A stretch of 17,320 nucleotides of DNA from Fidelibacterota bacterium (lineage in GTDB: Bacteria; Fidelibacterota; Fidelibacteria; Fidelibacterales; DSDE01): the NCBI GenBank assembly GCA_011049095.1, contig DSDE01000285.1, forward strand, positions 1 to 17,320, written 5' to 3'. Position numbers and translations under genes: made by a program. The number at the start of each line of letters is the position of its first letter. The stretch's first letter is position 1. Below the pieces are notes generated by a model. That model had not been told where the DNA came from and did no database searches. It saw nothing but the letters and a program-made list of their open reading frames with translations. This document shows positions 6,590 to 14,049 of this stretch, one piece after another.

Positions 6590-7950
6590 GTGTAGAATTA
6601 ATCAAACGCGTACCGCCTCAGGCTATTGAAGCAGAGATTGCCGTATTGGGCGCGATGATGCTGGAGGCAGAAGCCGCGATAGAGGTAATGGAAACACTGC
6701 GTGAAGGTGACTTTTATAAAGAAAGCCACAGAGCTATTTTTCGGGCTATCAGCTCGCTTGCTATCGCAAATGAGCCTGTTGACCAACTGACTGTCACTCA
6801 GCGCTTAATGCAATTAAAGCTCTTGGACCTAGCGGGAGGTCCCGCAGGAATCAGCCAGATATTAGCCCGTGTACCCTCCGCAGCCAATGTCGCTTATTAC
6901 GCGAAGATTGTACGACAAAAATCTGTACTTCGCGGTATTATTCAGGTGGCGACAGGCTTGGTTTCTGAAGCGTATCAGGAAGATGTGGAAATTGATGAAA
7001 TTCTAGATGGTGCCCAGCGCCAAATACTCCAGCTTAAGCAGCATATCAGCAACAAGCATTTTGTGCGCATTGGCGAGCTGGTGGCTAATCCGGTCCTGAA
7101 AAATATCGAGAATATGGCACATTCTAAAAGTGATATTACCGGGGTACCTACGGGTTTTATCAAACTAGATAGCTTTACCGCTGGTTTCCAGCCTTCTGAT
7201 CTGATTATTCTTGCCGGTCGTCCTTCGATGGGTAAGACGGCTGTAGCCCTTAGCATGGCATCGTTAATTGCTGTGCGATATCAAAAAACTGTTGGTTTTT
7301 TTAGTCTGGAAATGTCCACTGAGCAGATTATCCGCCGCTTACTCTCTTCGGAAAGCAAAGTAGATCATCAGCTTTTACGAACCGGTAAAATTCCACAGGA
7401 TCTCTGGCACGAGATAATTGATGCTGCTTCTCGGCTGGAAAGCGCTCCTCTGTATGTAGATGATACACCAGGACTCACCATTATGGAAATTCGCACCAGA
7501 GCCCGCCGTCTGAGAGCTGAGCATGGATTAGATATTATTTTTGTTGATTACCTGCAGCTTGCCAGAGGATATGGCAGGACAGAAAACCGGCAGCAGGAGA
7601 TTTCCATGATAAGCCAAGGCCTGAAGGCACTGGCTAAAGAGCTCAATGTGCCAGTGATTGCTTTGTCGCAGCTTAGTCGGGCGGTAGAGCAGCGAGGCGC
7701 CAATAAGAGGCCGCAGCTTTCAGACCTTAGAGAATCAGGCGCTATCGAACAGGATGCAGACGTTGTGCTCTTCATATATCGAGAGCATGTCTATTCTAAA
7801 GATCCGGCAGATGAATATAAAGCAGACCTAATTATCGCCAAGCAGAGAAATGGTCCCTTGGGGAATGTGCCCCTCCAATTTACTCCCCGCTTTGCCCGCT
7901 TTGATAATCCGGCCTATACCGACGAAGATGAGGGAGGAAGCCAGTTCTGA
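6586..7950 (+). CDS. dnaB: Replicative DNA helicase DnaB
   Basis: DnaB is the hexameric 5'-3' helicase that opens the replication fork and recruits primase. The 454-residue protein has the N-terminal domain beginning PPQAIEAEIAVLGAMML (10-26), a helical linker, and the RecA-like ATPase with Walker A GRPSMGKT (211-218), FFSLEMS (238-244), Walker B FVDYLQL (319-325), SQLSRAVEQR (361-370) and LSDLRESGAIEQDADVV (378-394) with the arginine-finger region. There is no intein. I chose ATG 6586, in an ATGA overlap with the glycosylase stop and with AAGG just upstream, over an in-frame TTG at 6574. The acidic C-terminal tail (DEDEGGSQF) is typical. The stop overlaps the rel start as TGATG. Confidence 0.97.
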   Translation: MSVELIKRVPPQAIEAEIAVLGAMMLEAEAAIEVMETLREGDFYKESHRAIFRAISSLAIANEPVDQLTVTQRLMQLKLLDLAGGPAGISQILARVPSAANVAYYAKIVRQKSVLRGIIQVATGLVSEAYQEDVEIDEILDGAQRQILQLKQHISNKHFVRIGELVANPVLKNIENMAHSKSDITGVPTGFIKLDSFTAGFQPSDLIILAGRPSMGKTAVALSMASLIAVRYQKTVGFFSLEMSTEQIIRRLLSSESKVDHQLLRTGKIPQDLWHEIIDAASRLESAPLYVDDTPGLTIMEIRTRARRLRAEHGLDIIFVDYLQLARGYGRTENRQQEISMISQGLKALAKELNVPVIALSQLSRAVEQRGANKRPQLSDLRESGAIEQDADVVLFIYREHVYSKDPADEYKADLIIAKQRNGPLGNVPLQFTPRFARFDNPAYTDEDEGGSQF

Positions 7951-10145
7951 TGAATTCCCAGCAAATTCAGGGTTTCCAGCCAGAAAATATGCAGATATAC
8001 CCAAAGCGATTTCAGCTTTTACTGCGAAAGATGTACCAATATCATAATAATATAGAAAGTGATGCGCCACTTTTATATAAAGCGTATAAATTTGCCGAAA
8101 ATGCCCATAAAACACAATTTCGTCGCTCAGGTGAACCCTATTTTGAACACGTTTTTGAAACGGGGATGATTTTAGCTGAGCTTTCTATGGACACCACCAG
8201 CGTCATAGCAGGTTTTTTGCACGATGTTGTCGAAGATACCAATATTTCCAGCAATACAATCGCCGAGGAATTTAGCCCTGTGGTGGCTGAGCTTGTTTTA
8301 GGCGTCACAAAAATCGGTGGAATTAAATTTGACAGCAACCAGGAACGACAGGCGGAGAATTTTCTAAAAATGTTTTTGTCGGTAGCCCAGGATATTCGCG
8401 TGCTGGTTATTAAATTTGCCGACCGCCTGCACAATATGCGCACCCTCTACAGCCTGCCAGTGATCAAGCAGAGAAGAATCGCCATCGAGACCAGGGACGT
8501 CTATGCCCCATTAGCCAGCCGACTGGGAATGTACAGCCTGAAAATGGAGTTTGAAGACCTGGCTTTTCAGTACCTCGAGCCAGAATATTATAAGGCGTTG
8601 GACAAGCAAATTAGGTCACAACACGATGAAATGGAGCGGTATATTGCCCGCTTCAGCGATACTATACAGGATATCCTAAAGAAAAAAGGAATCCAGACAA
8701 AAATTTATGGACGGATTAAACATCATTTTTCCATTCATCGTAAAATGCTGCGGCAAAACAAAAAATTTGAGGAAATTTTTGATATCCTGGCGATTCGGGT
8801 TATTGTTCCTGAAGAGAGTGACTGCTACGCTGCTTTAGGACATATTCATTCTCATTTTGTGATGATTCCTGAACGTTTTCGTGACTTCATCAACGTTCCC
8901 AAGCAAAACGGATATCGTTCACTCCACACAACAGTCATTGGTCTGGATAAACGCCTGGTTGAAGTCCAGATTCGTACTGCAGATATGCACCATTCAGCCG
9001 AAGTGGGAATCGCTGCCCATTGGAAATATAAAGAATCTAAAACAGGAACCGACGAGCTGGAAAAACAGATCAAGTGGCTTCGGGAGCTGGTGGAAGCCCT
9101 GAAAAGTGATCCCACCAATGATGCCGAATTTATGGAAATGTTGAAAATTGACCTTTTTCAAGATGAAATTTTCGTTTTCACACCAAATAATGATCTTATC
9201 AAACTTCCCAATGGCGCCACACCCCTTGATTTTGCTTTCAACGTCCACACAGAAGTTGGTCTAAAATGTCTCGGCGCAAAAGTAAACGGTCGTATAATGC
9301 CCCTTAATTCTCCCCTCAGCAGCGGCGACAGGGTTGAGATTATCACCAGCAATAATTATAATATCAGCTACAATTGGCTCAGTTTTGTAAAAACGACCAA
9401 GGCTATCAATAAAATCCGCAAATGGCTGAGGCAAAATGAATATGAGCAGTCAGTTAAGCTGGGTGAGGAGATTCTCGAAAAGGGCTTGCGCAGACTAAAA
9501 ATGGCTGACCGCCTGAAAGAGGCAAAAGAGCGATTTGCAGATATGGGTTTTCAGACGCTTAATCTTTTTTACCAGGCTTTAGGAAAAGGCGATATCACAA
9601 TGCGGGATGTCGTTAACCGGCTTTTCAGGGCAGAAGAGCCTTCACCGGAGTCGGAAAGCGATGAGGGTGGATTAAGCGGTCTGCTGAAACGCACCGTTCT
9701 CAGGACGCCTCAGGGGATACGTATTCAGGGTATTGAAAATATGATGGTTAACCTTGCAAAATGCTGCAACCCCCTGCCTGGCGATGTCATTGTTGGCTTT
9801 ATTACCAGAGGAAGGGGCATTACAATCCATCGTTCTGAATGCAAGAATATCCCTAAACTTCAAATTGAGCAGGACAGATTTATTGATGTAGAATGGGATA
9901 TTTCTGGCGGAAAAAAGTTTGTGACCCACCTGAAAATTATCTGCGAAGACCGCCGGAATATGGTTTATGATATCACGGATATCATTAAGGATGCCAAAAC
10001 CAATATGCTGGGCATCAACTTTGAGCTGGAAGGAGAAATCGGCTACGGAAATGTAGCCATTGAAGTGGAAAGTGTAAAACATGCAAACCGGATTATCGCG
10101 AAAATTCAAAAGATACCGGGAATTTTAAACATTGAACGAATTTAA
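7950..10145 (+). CDS. rel: Rel: (p)ppGpp synthetase/hydrolase
   Basis: This is a long RelA/SpoT homologue controlling the stringent response. All domains are present over 731 residues. The HD hydrolase has H67, H91-D92 in HDVVED and D158 in FADRLHNMR. The synthetase has GRIKHHFSIHRKM (254-266), D278 in FDILAIR, RFRDFINVPKQNGYRSLHTT (309-328) and E338 in VEVQIRT. TGS lies at about 405-467 (IFVFTPNNDLIKLPNGATPLDF), the zinc-finger-like region has CC at 605-606 and C631, and ACT spans about 655-731. Because the hydrolase residues are intact it should be bifunctional, able to make and degrade (p)ppGpp. The start is the TGATG overlap with dnaB; a purine-rich GGAGG lies 12 bases upstream. Lying downstream of gmk and rpoZ, it recalls the gmk-rpoZ-spoT operon. 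Confidence 0.96.
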   Translation: MNSQQIQGFQPENMQIYPKRFQLLLRKMYQYHNNIESDAPLLYKAYKFAENAHKTQFRRSGEPYFEHVFETGMILAELSMDTTSVIAGFLHDVVEDTNISSNTIAEEFSPVVAELVLGVTKIGGIKFDSNQERQAENFLKMFLSVAQDIRVLVIKFADRLHNMRTLYSLPVIKQRRIAIETRDVYAPLASRLGMYSLKMEFEDLAFQYLEPEYYKALDKQIRSQHDEMERYIARFSDTIQDILKKKGIQTKIYGRIKHHFSIHRKMLRQNKKFEEIFDILAIRVIVPEESDCYAALGHIHSHFVMIPERFRDFINVPKQNGYRSLHTTVIGLDKRLVEVQIRTADMHHSAEVGIAAHWKYKESKTGTDELEKQIKWLRELVEALKSDPTNDAEFMEMLKIDLFQDEIFVFTPNNDLIKLPNGATPLDFAFNVHTEVGLKCLGAKVNGRIMPLNSPLSSGDRVEIITSNNYNISYNWLSFVKTTKAINKIRKWLRQNEYEQSVKLGEEILEKGLRRLKMADRLKEAKERFADMGFQTLNLFYQALGKGDITMRDVVNRLFRAEEPSPESESDEGGLSGLLKRTVLRTPQGIRIQGIENMMVNLAKCCNPLPGDVIVGFITRGRGITIHRSECKNIPKLQIEQDRFIDVEWDISGGKKFVTHLKIICEDRRNMVYDITDIIKDAKTNMLGINFELEGEIGYGNVAIEVESVKHANRIIAKIQKIPGILNIERI

Positions 10146-10152
10146 AAGGAGG
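10146..10152 (+). promoter_or_regulatory. Strong ribosome binding site of the HU-family gene
   Basis: AAGGAGG lies in the 11-base gap after the rel stop, four bases before ATG 10157. It is the closest match to the full anti-Shine-Dalgarno in the window. An abundant nucleoid protein would need higher translation than its neighbours, which mostly rely on overlapping stops and weak sites. Confidence 0.8.
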
Positions 10153-10156
10153 AAAA

Positions 10157-10495
10157 ATGTCACTTAGGAAACCAGTGAAAACCTATACCAAAAAAGATAT
10201 CAGTCACGCGCTGCTGGAAAAAAATGAATTTCTTAAACTCTACGAAGCAGAAGAGCTTGTTGATGACCTTTTTGAAATTATCCGGTCATTTCTTATGGAT
10301 CAGGAAAGTGAGGTTGTTCGTATAGAAATCCGCAATTTCGGCGTTTTTGAAGTGAAGCCTACCAAAGCTAAGCCCAAGGCTCGTAATCCCCGCACGAATG
10401 TCGTTGTACATGTTCCGCCTCGGAAAAAGACACATTTCAAACCGGGAAAAATTCTCAAAGACTATCTAAAAGAGTCGTTAGCAGAGATTGAATAG
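10157..10495 (+). CDS. HU/IHF family DNA-binding protein
   Basis: This is a nucleoid-associated protein that binds and bends DNA as a dimer. The 112-residue sequence shows the N-terminal helix pair, IEIRNFGVFEVKPTKAKPKA (57-76) with the conserved strand FGVFEV, the beta-arm tip RNPRT (77-81) whose Pro intercalates in DNA, and the closing FKPGKILKDYL (94-104). It is about 20 residues longer than typical HU: a basic N-terminal extension (SLRKPVKTY) precedes the first helix and a few residues extend the C-terminus. HU and IHF subunits cannot be told apart from this alone, so no symbol is given. The gene has its own strong ribosome binding site. The ruvX start lies inside its last codons. Confidence 0.9.
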   Translation: MSLRKPVKTYTKKDISHALLEKNEFLKLYEAEELVDDLFEIIRSFLMDQESEVVRIEIRNFGVFEVKPTKAKPKARNPRTNVVVHVPPRKKTHFKPGKILKDYLKESLAEIE

Positions 10496-10904
10496 AAGAA
10501 TTCTTGCCGTTGACTATGGTCAGCGCCGTGTTGGATTGGCAATGTCTGATCCTCTTCGGATAATTGCCACTGCCCTGCCCACCCTGCAAATCAAAAAAAT
10601 GGCTGATGCGGTGATTCACCTGAAAGAGCTCTGTGTGAAGCACGACGTCGAGATAATTCTGATTGGATATCCACAGGGTTTGAGTGGCAATAAAACACGT
10701 CAGACCTTGATTGTAGAGGAATTTGCTGAAGCTGTGAAAAATGAGATTGACTGTATGGTGAAGTTTTGGGATGAGCGGTACAGCAGCGCTGATGCTATTC
10801 AGATACTGGTCAGCCAGGGAATTAAGACAGGTCACAATAAAGAAAAGATAGATGCTATGGCAGCTCGATTGATTCTTCAGGATTTTTTGGATTCTCAGAA
10901 ATGA
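10488..10904 (+). CDS. ruvX: Putative pre-16S rRNA nuclease / Holliday junction resolvase-like YqgF
   Basis: YqgF/RuvX is an RNase H-fold nuclease implicated in maturing the 5' end of 16S rRNA. The 138-residue length is normal. Conserved blocks are ILAVDYGQRRVGLAMSDPL (5-23) with the first catalytic Asp (D9), LIGYPQGLSG in place of the common GLPLNMDG, DERYSS with the acidic E, and KEKIDAMAARLILQDFL with the third Asp. The start is a TTG at 10488, because the conserved RRILAVDYG begins immediately after and no ATG or GTG is available in frame upstream of it. This places the start 8 bases before the end of the HU-family gene. The stop overlaps lnt as ATGA. Identity is secure; the precise start is slightly less so. 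Confidence 0.9.
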   Translation: MNRRILAVDYGQRRVGLAMSDPLRIIATALPTLQIKKMADAVIHLKELCVKHDVEIILIGYPQGLSGNKTRQTLIVEEFAEAVKNEIDCMVKFWDERYSSADAIQILVSQGIKTGHNKEKIDAMAARLILQDFLDSQK

Positions 10905-12400
10905 GTTCTGAAAAACATCGATTGCTGGCTGTTGGCGGTTCCGCTATTTTAGCCTCTCTGGCCTTTCCCCCCATAAATCAATGGTATCTTGCCTTTATTG
11001 CATTAGTTCCATTGTTATGGGTTTTTTCGTCAGGACGGCACGGTTTTTTGTATGGCTATCTTTTTGGTCTGGTTTATGGCTTGTTTATGGTGCATTGGCT
11101 GGCTTTTAACAGTGGCGAAGCGGTATGGATTGTAAGCTTATCTATGGTGGCGGCAGCTCTGGCTCTGGCTCTGAACTATGGTCTTATTGGCTGGATGACG
11201 ACCTTTATTTTCAGGCATCGTCCCCAATACGCGACTCTGGCCTTTCCTTTTACCTGGATGAGCGTTGAATATTTGCGCTCCTTTGGAGCCCTTGGTTTTC
11301 CCTGGATTGCTTTAGCCAATAGCCAGACTGAGAACTTGCTTTTTGCTCAATTGGCTGATATTGGCGGTATCTGGCTGATTTCATTCATTATCGTCTCAGT
11401 CAATGTCCTCCTTTTCCATATTTTGTATCAGGCTAACCAGGGCAGATTTCATCGGAATGCTGCTATTTCTCTAGTTGTCATATTTTTAGCGGCTTATACT
11501 TATGGCTTTATCAGGTGGCAATCTATTGATGACAAGGGGCCGTCAGCAGTTTTTCGTGTCGTTCAGCCTAATTATGGCAGTAGCGAGAAATGGGACAGGG
11601 AAAACCGAATGCGGATTTTTCATACTCTGGATTCTTTAAGCCGCGCTGACAAACTGGAGAAAATTGACTTTATCGTGTGGCCAGAAAGCGCAACGCCGGT
11701 TTATCTGCGAAAATCTCACCGCTGGTCTGCCTATGTCAGCAATATCAGCAACGAAACACGAAGCATCATTATCACAGGCGCTCCGGATTACGAGAAAGTT
11801 GGCGAAACCTATTATTCATTTAATAGTATGCTAATTTTTGAGCCGGGACAAGGTTTGACGGGAAAATATGACAAAGAGCATCTTGTCCCCTTTGGTGAAT
11901 ATATACCTCTTTCAGAATCTTTACCCAAACTGAAAAGCCTCAACATTGGCATAGGAAATTTTGTCAAGGGCGTCAATGATTCCAATCAATATCAGCGCTT
12001 TATCGATTTGAGGCTGGCTCCGATCATCTGTTATGAATCAATCTTTCCCCATATGACCCGGCAGAGGATTCTCGAAGGCGGCGTCTTCCTGCTTCTGCTT
12101 ACCAATGACAGTTGGTTTGGAGATAGCTGGGCGCCATATCAGCATGCGGCTCAGGCTAAATTTCGTGCCATCGAAACCCGGAGACCCCTTATAAGGTCTG
12201 CCAATACCGGAATATCAATGGCCGTGAATATAAAAGGACAGATTATTGACAGTCTGCCCTTGAATACCAGGGGTGTTTTAGATTTAAAAGTGCAGAGCAG
12301 CCACAAGGAGCCTCTATATCTGCGTTTTGGTGATTTTTTCGCTCAGGCTGTTGTTTTGCTCCTAATTGTGGGAGTCCTTTGGCTTTGGCGAAAAAAATAG
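10901..12400 (+). CDS. lnt: Apolipoprotein N-acyltransferase
   Basis: Lnt transfers the third acyl chain to the N-terminal Cys of lipoproteins in the inner membrane. The 499-residue protein has several N-terminal membrane helices (about 10-205), an external nitrilase-type catalytic domain (about 215-465) and one C-terminal helix (about 478-496) ending in RKK. The catalytic triad is visible as E262 in VWPESATPV, K325 in GKYDKEHLVPFGEYIPL and C377 in PIICYESIFP. The following TNDSWFGDSWAPYQH and RRPLIRSANTGIS blocks are typical. It supports a diderm envelope with triacylated lipoproteins. The start overlaps the ruvX stop as ATGA. The next gene starts within its last codons. Confidence 0.95.
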   Translation: MSSEKHRLLAVGGSAILASLAFPPINQWYLAFIALVPLLWVFSSGRHGFLYGYLFGLVYGLFMVHWLAFNSGEAVWIVSLSMVAAALALALNYGLIGWMTTFIFRHRPQYATLAFPFTWMSVEYLRSFGALGFPWIALANSQTENLLFAQLADIGGIWLISFIIVSVNVLLFHILYQANQGRFHRNAAISLVVIFLAAYTYGFIRWQSIDDKGPSAVFRVVQPNYGSSEKWDRENRMRIFHTLDSLSRADKLEKIDFIVWPESATPVYLRKSHRWSAYVSNISNETRSIIITGAPDYEKVGETYYSFNSMLIFEPGQGLTGKYDKEHLVPFGEYIPLSESLPKLKSLNIGIGNFVKGVNDSNQYQRFIDLRLAPIICYESIFPHMTRQRILEGGVFLLLLTNDSWFGDSWAPYQHAAQAKFRAIETRRPLIRSANTGISMAVNIKGQIIDSLPLNTRGVLDLKVQSSHKEPLYLRFGDFFAQAVVLLLIVGVLWLWRKK

Positions 12401-12762
12401 TCTTGATAATCATTGTTTCTGTAAGCATTCTTTTGGCTGATGGCAAAGGCCAGTCGGTCTATTTTTCGGGGGAAACGCCCTATCTTTCTCAAATCAGTGA
12501 GCTGCTTTCACAGGAGAATTACCGCCTGTTTGAAGATTCTGCGAAAGCTGATTTAGTAGGAGAGATGAGGGAAATATTGCAGAATGACACATTGATTGTG
12601 GAGCTATCAGTCCGGGAACATGGCGCTTATCGTTTGGAAAGAATTGGGGCCTTCCCCATAGCCGAAGATGAGGCGCTTAGCGCAGGATCGGCTTTCGGAG
12701 TCTATTTAATCTGGACTGTTTTAGCAAATGCAGCCCTTTTGACACTCTATTTTTGGCGTTGA
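12379..12762 (+). CDS. Hypothetical exported or membrane protein, 127 aa
   Basis: I do not recognise this protein. It starts with a hydrophobic segment (KKIVLIIIVSVSILLA, residues 5-20) that could be a signal peptide or anchor, followed by about 80 polar residues, and ends with a second hydrophobic segment (FGVYLIWTVLANAALLTLYF) and WR. The middle contains a patterned stretch (VELSVREHGAYRLERIGAF) that may form beta-strands. The start is uncertain: TTG at 12379 or 12385, both downstream of GGGAG (12370-12374) at spacings of four and ten bases. Either one overlaps the lnt stop. The topology suggests a small domain held outside the inner membrane by both ends. Coding is likely because it fills the space in frame with overlap; function is unknown. 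Confidence 0.72.
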   Translation: MALAKKIVLIIIVSVSILLADGKGQSVYFSGETPYLSQISELLSQENYRLFEDSAKADLVGEMREILQNDTLIVELSVREHGAYRLERIGAFPIAEDEALSAGSAFGVYLIWTVLANAALLTLYFWR

Positions 12763-12798
12763 AGCGGAACGTTTCCCTGTACTATGCATTCATTTTCT

Positions 12799-12803
12799 GG
12801 AGG
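12799..12803 (+). promoter_or_regulatory. Shine-Dalgarno fixing a GTG start
   Basis: GGAGG precedes GTG 12809 by five bases. An in-frame GTG at 12803 shares its first base with this element and so cannot be the start it serves. The site decides the start of the exported DUF5683-like protein and gives a clean N-terminus, MKKNKLLLW. Confidence 0.75.
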
Positions 12804-12808
12804 TGTAT

Positions 12809-13423
12809 GTGAAAAAAAATAAATTGCTGCTTTGGATTGTGCTCCTGAGCTCCGCTGGTTTTTTGCAAGCTGCTGAGCTTGATAAAAAGGCATTATTAAA
12901 GAGTCTTGTTCTTCCTGGCTGGGGAGAGCTTTCAATACAGGAGAATCGGGGTCGCTGGCTTATGGCTGCAGACCTTACGATGCTTGCATCAATAATAGGG
13001 CTCCAAACTTATGCCAGGGATCAAAATAACGAGATGCGGGGATATGCGGCGCTGCACGCAAATGCAGATGCTTTCAGTGATGAAAACCAATACTGGATAG
13101 ACCTAGGCTCCTATCTTTCCTGGCAGATTCATCGGGAAGCAATGCTGGAAAACCGTGCGCCGGAAAAGGTTTGGGAAGATGCCTATGCCTGGGAATGGAG
13201 CTCTGTTGAGCATGCAAACCAATATCGGACGATGCGCCGCGCCCGGGATCTGGCGAGAGACAGAGCGACCTTGATTGTGGGTGCAATGGTTTTTAATCGG
13301 ATTGTCAGCGCGCTGGATCTGGTTTACCTCTCCAATCGCGACAGCCATATCGCGCTGAATTACGATGCTCAGCGTGATATGGGGCAGCTTAGTATTTCCT
13401 TTAGTCTAAACACGGCTAAATAA
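12809..13423 (+). CDS. DUF5683-like exported protein
   Basis: The 204-residue protein has a clear signal peptide: positive MKKNK, a hydrophobic core to about residue 18, then FLQAAEL with likely cleavage after an Ala around 21-22. The mature part opens with KKALLKSLVLPGWGELSIQE (27-46), which resembles the A..S.ilPGlGQ motif of the DUF5683 family. Near the end there is a DRATLIVGAMVFNRIVSALD block (151-170) like the last membrane helix of that family. The mid-region is rich in Trp, Tyr and Glu. The C-terminus LNYDAQRD...LSISFSL could be strand-forming. The family has no firmly established biochemical role and is common in FCB-type bacteria. The start is GTG 12809. It overlaps ecfT by one base (TAATG). 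Confidence 0.72.
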   Translation: MKKNKLLLWIVLLSSAGFLQAAELDKKALLKSLVLPGWGELSIQENRGRWLMAADLTMLASIIGLQTYARDQNNEMRGYAALHANADAFSDENQYWIDLGSYLSWQIHREAMLENRAPEKVWEDAYAWEWSSVEHANQYRTMRRARDLARDRATLIVGAMVFNRIVSALDLVYLSNRDSHIALNYDAQRDMGQLSISFSLNTAK

Positions 13424-14049
13424 TGCTTTTGCAACTTATATTTATAACGACGATATTGGCTGCCTTCACCAAATCAGTGCTATTTCAGCTATTGCTATTT
13501 GCGGTACTGGGCATTTTCGCCATATTGGCAGGTGATTTGGCGCCAATCAAAAAGTCTTTTCGCTATTTTTGGCCGCTACTCTTGTTCACGATGCTGATCC
13601 ATCTTTTTCTCCGCTTTGAGTCTCCCTATCTGGCGCCGCTGACAAGCTGCTATCTCTGGGAAAAAAGCCTATTTTTTACATTGCGAAATGGGCTTATTCT
13701 CCTTGGCATGACTTTAATTTTTCAGCAGCTAAAGAATATAGACCTCATACATCGAATAGAGACCTGGGAGCTGGAAGCAAGATATAAGAAGCGTCAAATC
13801 TTTTCAAATATGCTGCAGCCACTCCTTATCGGGTGGCGCTATTCCGGACTGATTCAAGAGGAATACCACGCATTACAACAGATTTACCGCATTTTGGGAA
13901 TAGGAGCGCGAAAGGGGCTTTTAGAGAGAGTACGGTATTATGGCGCTATGATTATGCCAATGATACTCATGAGCTTAAGCCGAGCCGAGCTTCTAAGCGC
14001 TGCAATGAGCAGCCGCGGCTACAAAACGTCAGAGAAAATCGATAAATGA
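13423..14049 (+). CDS. EcfT/CbiQ-like energy-coupling factor transmembrane protein
   Basis: EcfT subunits couple a pair of ABC ATPases to a substrate-binding S component for vitamin or metal uptake. The 208-residue protein has four or so hydrophobic segments (about 3-37, 47-64, 84-101, 173-188) and the two cytoplasmic coupling motifs expected of the family: a GARKG motif at 161-165 and AAMSSRGY at 193-200, preceded by SLSRAELL. It is shorter than the usual 250-270 residues and ends soon after the second motif, so the final membrane helix seen in some members is absent. No ecfA ATPase or S component lies in the window. The ecfT-truA adjacency occurs in Firmicutes, where ecfA genes precede it. 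The start overlaps the previous stop (TAATG) and the end overlaps truA. Confidence 0.82.
   Translation: MLLQLIFITTILAAFTKSVLFQLLLFAVLGIFAILAGDLAPIKKSFRYFWPLLLFTMLIHLFLRFESPYLAPLTSCYLWEKSLFFTLRNGLILLGMTLIFQQLKNIDLIHRIETWELEARYKKRQIFSNMLQPLLIGWRYSGLIQEEYHALQQIYRILGIGARKGLLERVRYYGAMIMPMILMSLSRAELLSAAMSSRGYKTSEKIDK

Noticed and set aside
6586..7950. Intein or insertion in dnaB
   Set aside because: The Walker A and Walker B regions run uninterrupted and total length is normal.
9672..10109. Antisense open frame (145 codons) opposite the 3' part of rel
   Set aside because: The + strand encodes the conserved zinc-finger-like and ACT domains here; the reverse product shows no family features.
12739..12744. 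Perfect TTGACA as a -35 box before the DUF5683-like gene
   Set aside because: No TATAAT-like hexamer occurs 16-18 bases downstream (the position reads AAGCGG), so it is likely coincidental within coding sequence. A weaker pair, TTGAAG with TACTAT at a 15-base spacing (12759-12785), was also not convincing.
12765..12775. Near-palindrome GGAACGTTTCC in the 46-base gap
   Set aside because: It is short, imperfect and has no T-run, so it is neither a terminator nor a supported operator.
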